In this document: positions 36,370 through 40,785 of the stretch, in pieces | Numbering within the stretch: the first letter of the stretch is position 1 | Layout of the letters: each line of letters begins with the position of its first letter | Assembly (NCBI GenBank): GCA_026989655.1 | Contig: JALSIX010000139.1 | Location: 1-40,785, forward strand | From: Caldilineaceae bacterium | GTDB lineage: Bacteria; Chloroflexota; Anaerolineae; Caldilineales; Caldilineaceae | Reading direction: 5' to 3' | DNA length: 40,785 bases | Position numbers and translations under genes: made by a program | Notes under the pieces: generated by a model | Databases searched by the model: none | Told to the model about the DNA's origin: nothing | Seen by the model: the letters and a program-made list of their open reading frames with translations, nothing else

Positions 36370-37329
36370 ATGGCCGATCTGGTCATCGAGACCCAGGAAC
36401 TGACCAAGAGATACGGCGACTTCACCGCGGTGGACCGCCTGGACTTGAAGGTCCGCTCCGGTGAGGTCTTTGGCCTCCTGGGGCCCAATGGCTCGGGCAA
36501 GACCACCACCATCCTCATGCTCTTGGGGCTGACCGAACCCACCGCGGGCCGGGTGCAGGTCCTGGGCTTCGACCCGGCCCGCCAGCCCCTGAGCGTCAAG
36601 AGCCGGGTCGGGTACATGCCCGACTCCATCGGCTTCTACGACGAGCTGACCGCCCGGGAGAACCTGATCTACATCGCCAAGCTCAACGGCATCCCCCGCA
36701 AGGAGGCCTATCGCCGCATCGACCAGGCCCTGGAGCGGGTGGGGCTCGGGGACGTGGCGGAACGGCCGGTGCGGACCTTCTCTCGGGGCATGCGCCAACG
36801 TCTGGGCGTGGCCGACGTGCTCATCAAAGAGCCCGAGCTCATCATCATGGACGAGCCCACCCAGGGGCTGGATCCGGCCGGCGCCCGGGAGTTCCTGGAG
36901 CTGATCCAGGGCCTGAAGGAGGAGCGGATCTCCATCCTCCTGGCCTCGCACCTGCTCCATCAGGTCCAGGCCGTTTGCGATCGGGTGGGCCTCTTCCGCT
37001 CCGGCAAGATGTTCGTGGAGGGCACCGTGCCGGAGCTGGCCCGCCAGGTGCTGGGAGGCGCCTATCGGATCCAGGTCCATGTGGTCCGCCCCGACGAGGC
37101 CATCCAGCAGGCCTTGGGCCGGCTCCCGGGCGTCCTCCGGGTGACGCCACGGGACGGCACCGGGTATGAGATGGAGACCCGGGAGGACATCCGCCCCCAG
37201 GTGGCCCAGGCGGTGGTGGGCGCCGGCGGCGAGCTGCTGACCCTGGAGATCGAACAGCCCAGCCTGGACGAGATCTACGCCCGGTACTTCCAGCAGGCCG
37301 AGGAGGAGGTGGAGCATGTCCCAGCTTGA
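36370..37329 (+). CDS. ABC-2 type transporter ATPase
   Basis: A 319-residue ATP-binding protein of an ABC exporter. Walker [10 protein letters not shown] (38-46), the Q-loop region [20 protein letters not shown], signature SRGMRQRL (138-145), Walker [14 protein letters not shown] (Asp161, Glu162) and the H-loop His in [10 protein letters not shown] are all present. The C-terminal 90 residues are the regulatory extension usual in CcmA/NatA-type ATPases. GAAGGAGAGG precedes the ATG. The gene overlaps the permease start by 14 nt, which indicates coupled translation and a common complex in the membrane. The exported substrate is unknown. Confidence 0.95.
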   Translation: MADLVIETQELTKRYGDFTAVDRLDLKVRSGEVFGLLGPNGSGKTTTILMLLGLTEPTAGRVQVLGFDPARQPLSVKSRVGYMPDSIGFYDELTARENLIYIAKLNGIPRKEAYRRIDQALERVGLGDVAERPVRTFSRGMRQRLGVADVLIKEPELIIMDEPTQGLDPAGAREFLELIQGLKEERISILLASHLLHQVQAVCDRVGLFRSGKMFVEGTVPELARQVLGGAYRIQVHVVRPDEAIQQALGRLPGVLRVTPRDGTGYEMETREDIRPQVAQAVVGAGGELLTLEIEQPSLDEIYARYFQQAEEEVEHVPA

Positions 37330-38323
37330 GGCAGGCATGGTGCGATCCGGGATGGCGGCCCCCCAAGCCCAGGGCAAGGAGGGCTCCCCGTGGACCGGCC
37401 TGTGGGCTGTGGTGGGCAAGGAGATGGCCGACCACCTGACCAGCATCCGCATGCTGATCCTGGAGCTCCTCGTCGTCCTCACCGCGGCGGGCACGGTCTA
37501 CGCCGCGCTGCAGACCCTGCGCAGCACCGTGGGCCAGGACCGCTTCCTGTTCCTCCGGCTGTTCACCACGGCCCGGGAGCCGCTGCCAGCCTTCGTGGGC
37601 TTCCTGGGGCTGCTGGTCCCCCTCATCGCCATCGCCCTGGCTTTCGACTCGGTGAACGGCGAGTTCAACCGGCGGACCCTCTCTCGGGTCCTGGCCCAGC
37701 CCATCTACCGAGATGCCCTCCTCATGGGCAAGTTCCTGGCCAGCTTCTTCACCCTGGCCCTGGTGCTCACGGTGATCTGGCTCCTGATCATCGGCATGGG
37801 GGTCATCGGCCTGGGGTTGCCCCCCGGGGGCGAGGAGGTGGGGCGCATGCTGTGGTTCCTGGTAGCCACCATCTTCTACGGCGGGATCTGGCTCGCGGTG
37901 GCCCTGCTCTTCTCCATCCTCTTCCGGCAGCCGGCCACCGCCGCGCTGGGCTCCATCGCGGTGTGGCTCTTCTTCACCATCTTCTGGGGCATCCTGGCCC
38001 AGCTCCTGGCCCGGACACTGCGGCCGATCCGCTACGGCTTCGTGGAGGAAGTGCTGGCCCAGGCCCGGCTGGAGCTGGCCCTCTCCCGGATCTCGCCCAA
38101 CACCCTGTACACCGAGGCCACCATTGGCCTGTTGAGTCCGAGCGTGCGCTCCTTCGGCATCATCCTGCCCGAACAGCTCCAGGGCATTCTCCTGGGCACC
38201 CCGCTCCCCCTGACCCAGAGCCTGCTGCTCATCTGGCCCCAGCTCACCGGGCTCATCGCGGCCACCCTGCTCCTCTTCGCGCTGGGCTACGTGCTCTTCC
38301 AACGCCAGGAGATCCGGGCCTGA
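37316..38323 (+). CDS. ABC-2 type transporter permease
   Basis: A 335-residue membrane protein with a cytoplasmic N-terminus (about 45 residues) and six predicted helices, among them [67 protein letters not shown] and [19 protein letters not shown]. The segment [33 protein letters not shown] is the ABC-2 coupling-helix signature (usually exExxxGTlxxllsxPvsr). The long loop between helices 1 and 2 and the external loop near the end are normal. It forms a unit with the ATPase at 36370, whose gene it overlaps, and probably with the NEW3 protein. It is the last gene of the operon; a hairpin follows. Confidence 0.93.
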   Translation: MSQLEAGMVRSGMAAPQAQGKEGSPWTGLWAVVGKEMADHLTSIRMLILELLVVLTAAGTVYAALQTLRSTVGQDRFLFLRLFTTAREPLPAFVGFLGLLVPLIAIALAFDSVNGEFNRRTLSRVLAQPIYRDALLMGKFLASFFTLALVLTVIWLLIIGMGVIGLGLPPGGEEVGRMLWFLVATIFYGGIWLAVALLFSILFRQPATAALGSIAVWLFFTIFWGILAQLLARTLRPIRYGFVEEVLAQARLELALSRISPNTLYTEATIGLLSPSVRSFGIILPEQLQGILLGTPLPLTQSLLLIWPQLTGLIAATLLLFALGYVLFQRQEIRA

Positions 38324-38366
38324 ACCCTGAGCACCTCCCCCGGGAACCACGTCCAGGGAGAGAAGA

Positions 38367-38406
38367 GGGCCTGGCGTGGGGAACCGCTTCGTCCCCCGCC
38401 AGGCCC
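38367..38406. terminator. Bidirectional hairpin after the ABC operon
   Basis: GGGCCTGGCG, a bulged T and GGGG (38367-38381) pair with CCCC and CGCCAGGCCC (38393-38406) around an 11-nt loop: 14 bp with one bulge. It lies 43 bp behind the permease and 74 bp behind the convergent GCS2 gene. Confidence 0.7.
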
Positions 38407-38480
38407 GTGCCTTCCCGCGCGGGCCAGCCTGGTGGAGGCCCTGCAGCAGGCCCATGCCCCCACCCTTGAGCCGCGCCGGG

Positions 38481-39773
38481 TCACAGCACCCGAGTGTAGA
38501 CCAGCAGCCCCTCCATGCCCTCCAGCCGATAGACCCGGCGCATGCGCTGGGCCGGATTGCGACGCCGCTCCAGGCGTTCCCACAGGGGCCCCAGATAGAC
38601 CTGCTCGTCCTGGCCACGGCGCTCCAGCCCCTTCTCCACCAGCCCCAGCACGTTCTCCAGGAAACCGGGGCAGGGCTCCGGGGCGGCCAGGCCATCCCGG
38701 GCCGCCCGGATGTAGTACTGCCGCAGCACGGTCCAGGCCTGAGCCCCCAGAGCGGCCTCCACGTAGTCCACCAGCCTGGGCGCGGCCTCCACCAGCCCCA
38801 GGGCCAGGGCCGTGGCCGCCATGGCGTCGGCCGGAGGCTGCTGGCAGGCCGGGCGGATCTCCACGGTGCCGTAGGCCGCGCGCAGGCGCACCGCGTGCCA
38901 GATGTAGTGTTCGTGGAGGAGGAACGCGTCCAGCTCCGGTCCCTCCTCCACCAGGATCTCCCGGAAAGGCCGACGTTCGGCCACCCACTGCCCGCCCACC
39001 CGACGGACCAGACAGGGATAGTCCACCAGCCGGGCCACCAGATCCTCCACGTCGGTGTAGGGACGGGGGGGCATGCCGTGGCGGGTCCCATGGCGGACCA
39101 TCTCCAGGGCCCGGCCCTCCCGAGCCGAGCAGTAGGGGCTGAGACGGCCCCCATAGACAGGGGAATGGCCGCACAGGGCCACCATCGCAGGGGACAGAAG
39201 CAGCAGGGCATTCAGCAGGCCGATCATCTCGTCCCGGGAGATCGCCACCTGGATCTGGTCCGACGCGGTGACCGTGTACCAGAGCCAGTCGTCTCCCATG
39301 GCCCGGTAGAGGGCCTGATAGCGGGCTTTGGGGGCCATGAGCCCAGGCGCCGGGGGCGTGACGGGCTGGATGCCGTAGCCCAGGATCGCCCATCCCTGGG
39401 CCTGGGCCGCACGGCACAGCCGATCCCGGGCCCGGGTGTAGAGGCTGCACAGATCCTGGAGACGGGTGCAGGGCCGGACCGCGATCTCCACGGTGGCCAG
39501 CCCTACCTCCATCTGGTAGGCATAGTCGTAGCCCTCCAGCGCGACCTGGAGGCGTCCTCGACCCGTCTCGTACCGGGGGGCCAGGGCCGGATCCTCCGCG
39601 GCCAGCAGGGGCCACAGGGCCCGCAGGTCGCCGGCCGTGCCGTCCTCGCGGACCAGCGGATGCTCGGCCTCGCGGCCCACGGTCCGAAGAGGGGAGACCC
39701 GCTCGCGGGGAAACCGGGCCTGGAAGGCCTGGGCCAACTCCTGGATGAGGGTGCGCAGAGCAGGAGGTGCCAC
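38481..39773 (-). CDS. Glutamate-cysteine ligase family 2 (GCS2) protein
   Basis: A 430-residue carboxylate-amine ligase of the GCS2 family, which includes plant-type and actinobacterial (EgtA) glutamate-cysteine ligases. It would make gamma-glutamylcysteine, the first step to glutathione or ergothioneine. The ATP-grasp-like metal motif GREAEHPLV (Gly33, Glu35, Glu37) and the late GTVEIRPACQQPPADAMAA motif are visible. Other family segments are YQMEVGLATVEIAV and RYQALYRAMGDDWLWYTVTASDQIQVAI. The frame is open to 39920, but GTG 39773 has GGGAGGGA 4-5 nt upstream and gives the proper N-terminus. It lies 56 bp behind the HAD gene, probably in one transcript. Neither a glutathione synthetase nor egtB-D is present, so the final product is uncertain. 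Confidence 0.8.
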   Translation of the reverse strand: MAPPALRTLIQELAQAFQARFPRERVSPLRTVGREAEHPLVREDGTAGDLRALWPLLAAEDPALAPRYETGRGRLQVALEGYDYAYQMEVGLATVEIAVRPCTRLQDLCSLYTRARDRLCRAAQAQGWAILGYGIQPVTPPAPGLMAPKARYQALYRAMGDDWLWYTVTASDQIQVAISRDEMIGLLNALLLLSPAMVALCGHSPVYGGRLSPYCSAREGRALEMVRHGTRHGMPPRPYTDVEDLVARLVDYPCLVRRVGGQWVAERRPFREILVEEGPELDAFLLHEHYIWHAVRLRAAYGTVEIRPACQQPPADAMAATALALGLVEAAPRLVDYVEAALGAQAWTVLRQYYIRAARDGLAAPEPCPGFLENVLGLVEKGLERRGQDEQVYLGPLWERLERRRNPAQRMRRVYRLEGMEGLLVYTRVL

Positions 39774-39829
39774 GGGTCCCTCCCTCGGCCGCCCCTGGCA
39801 CGGACGCGGGGCACAGGCCGGGGATCCCC

Positions 39830-40642
39830 TCAACCCCGGGGGCCCCACACAGAGGGCTGGGGCACGAACGCGGCGGAGAGACGCCGAACAATGGCCGGCA
39901 GCTCGGCGAAGTGGCGACACACCGCGTGGGCCCGGGTCCGATCGCTGCCCCGGTCCACGATGCCCACGTAGAGGATGGCCTTGGCGCCCACGGCCAGGGG
40001 GCCCTCCACATCGTTGCTCTCCCGATCGCCCACATGGACCAGGCGCTCCAGGGGAACGCCCAGCCCCTGGGCGGCCCGGCGGAAGACCTCGGGATCGGGC
40101 TTGGAGGCGCCCACCTCGTCGGAGAAGATGCAGTGACGGAAGTGGCGCAAAAGCCCCTGTCGCTGGAGCAGATAGCGCAGACCTCGACCGGTGGTGTGGA
40201 TGGTGTCCGAGATGATGCCCAGGCGGTAGTGCTGGGCCAGCTGCTCCAACACGGGATGGAGGCCCGGCGCGAAGTCCGGCTGGACCCGGATCTCCATGTC
40301 CTCGATCTCCCGGATCAGCTCGTCCACCTCCCGGATCAGGCGGGCGAACTTGCCCGGGGGAGGACGGAGTCCCAGGTAGTCGTAGGCGTCGTAGATCCGG
40401 GACGCGATGCCAGGGGTCCGGTGTTCACCGTGCCAGGCCTGCCGGAAGTTCTGGTTGGCGTAGGTGTACGCGGCCAGGGCCCGCTCCCGGTCGATATGGG
40501 GATAGCGACGGGTCACCCAGTCGGCGAAGAGGCGGGCTCGCGCCTCGGCCTTGGAGGGCAGGCCCAGGGCCTTGCGCTTGGGCTCATCGGAATCATCGAT
40601 GGCCAGGGTGTCCCAGAAATCGAAGGTGATGGCTTCGATCAT
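39830..40642 (-). CDS. HAD-superfamily hydrolase
   Basis: A 270-residue haloacid-dehalogenase-type phosphatase with a helical cap (subfamily I). Motif I is FDFWDTL with nucleophile Asp8; the usual second Asp is at position 11 but two residues are spaced DFWD rather than DxD, which is seen in related bacterial phosphatases. Motif II is Ser145 in LGIISDT, motif III Lys181 in SKPDPEVF, and motif IV Asp206 and Asp211 in VHVGDRESNDVEGP. The substrate is unknown; sugar or nucleotide phosphates are possible. The gene is transcribed before the GCS2 gene and may be in one unit with it. The ribosome binding site is weak. Confidence 0.9.
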   Translation of the reverse strand: MIEAITFDFWDTLAIDDSDEPKRKALGLPSKAEARARLFADWVTRRYPHIDRERALAAYTYANQNFRQAWHGEHRTPGIASRIYDAYDYLGLRPPPGKFARLIREVDELIREIEDMEIRVQPDFAPGLHPVLEQLAQHYRLGIISDTIHTTGRGLRYLLQRQGLLRHFRHCIFSDEVGASKPDPEVFRRAAQGLGVPLERLVHVGDRESNDVEGPLAVGAKAILYVGIVDRGSDRTRAHAVCRHFAELPAIVRRLSAAFVPQPSVWGPRG

Positions 40643-40691
40643 GGCAGATGTCTCGGGGATGGAACGGGGTCGGTGTCTCCTCCACCCCGGG

Positions 40692-40721
40692 ATGATAGCA
40701 CAGGGCGCGACAAAGGGACAA
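40692..40721 (-). promoter_or_regulatory. Predicted promoter of the HAD/GCS2 unit
   Basis: On the minus strand TTGTCC (40721-40716), an 18-bp spacer ending in TGC, and TATCAT (40697-40692), so an extended -10 form. It lies about 50 bp before the HAD start codon. No gene is seen from 40722 to the window end. Confidence 0.6.
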
Positions 40722-40785
40722 CGGCCTGGGAAGAGGGGAAGGGATCCCCACGGGGTTGTCCATCGGTACGCGCATCTCGGGATGG

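Noticed and set aside
34174-37494. A 1106-codon minus-strand frame opposite the amidohydrolase and ABC genes
   Set aside because: It runs across promoters and several well-supported genes of the other strand and has no recognisable domain.

Overview
The window is high-GC bacterial chromosome with no rRNA, tRNA, CRISPR array, insertion sequence or phage gene that I can see. Genes are dense on both strands, use ATG or GTG starts behind strong AGGAGG-type ribosome binding sites, and read from recognisable sigma-70-like promoters. The gene content (GC-rich smc, obgE-nadD-dsbA, a NEW3-domain/ABC-2 exporter, PspA next to substrate-binding/VWA proteins, membrane-anchored DsbA proteins with a short cytoplasmic tail) suggests a member of the Chloroflexota, perhaps a Caldilineae-like or Thermomicrobia-like lineage. 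That placement is an inference from gene style, not from a marker tree.

Left part (1-6.7 kb): a PadR-type repressor and a small four-helix membrane protein, with a perfect palindrome at the PadR promoter; then fabF on the minus strand, convergent with them across a 19-bp hairpin. An unusually built RecQ helicase (TPR-like N-terminus, two HRDC domains) diverges from fabF.

6.7-13.1 kb: one plus-strand cluster of membrane-associated genes: PspA/IM30, a stand-alone FtsH extracytoplasmic domain, a substrate-binding-like protein, a substrate-binding-like domain fused to a VWA domain, a two-helix coiled-coil membrane protein and a LivJ-like lipoprotein. No permease or ATPase accompanies the three binding-protein-like folds, so an envelope-sensing or scaffold function is as likely as transport.

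13.4-19.2 kb: a tightly packed 4-hydroxyphenylacetate meta-cleavage operon (hpaB, a DapA-family aldolase, hpaG, hpaE, hpaD) with overlapping or near-overlapping genes. hpaC, hpaF, hpaH and a classical hpaI are not here.

19.2-25.2 kb: on the minus strand a LysM protein, a secreted subtilisin-like protease and a MOFRL-type glycerate kinase; then a plus-strand DUF72 protein whose end overlaps a minus-strand EamA transporter. 25.2-30.5 kb: a membrane protein, the SMC chromosome-condensation ATPase and an AhpD-like peroxidase.

30.5-33.7 kb (minus strand): obgE, nadD and a DsbA-like thiol oxidoreductase. The last is the most striking item: the first Cys codon of its expected CPFC active site is an in-frame TGA, the frame is otherwise intact on both sides, and a 7-bp hairpin with a G-rich loop follows at a distance fitting a bacterial SECIS element. 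It is a strong candidate selenoprotein. obgE has three tandem 16-bp repeats in its predicted mRNA leader.

33.7-40.8 kb: an amidohydrolase-like protein that seems to lack part of the catalytic barrel, a NEW3-domain protein with its ABC-2 ATPase and permease behind a palindromic promoter, then on the minus strand a GCS2-type glutamate-cysteine ligase and a HAD hydrolase.
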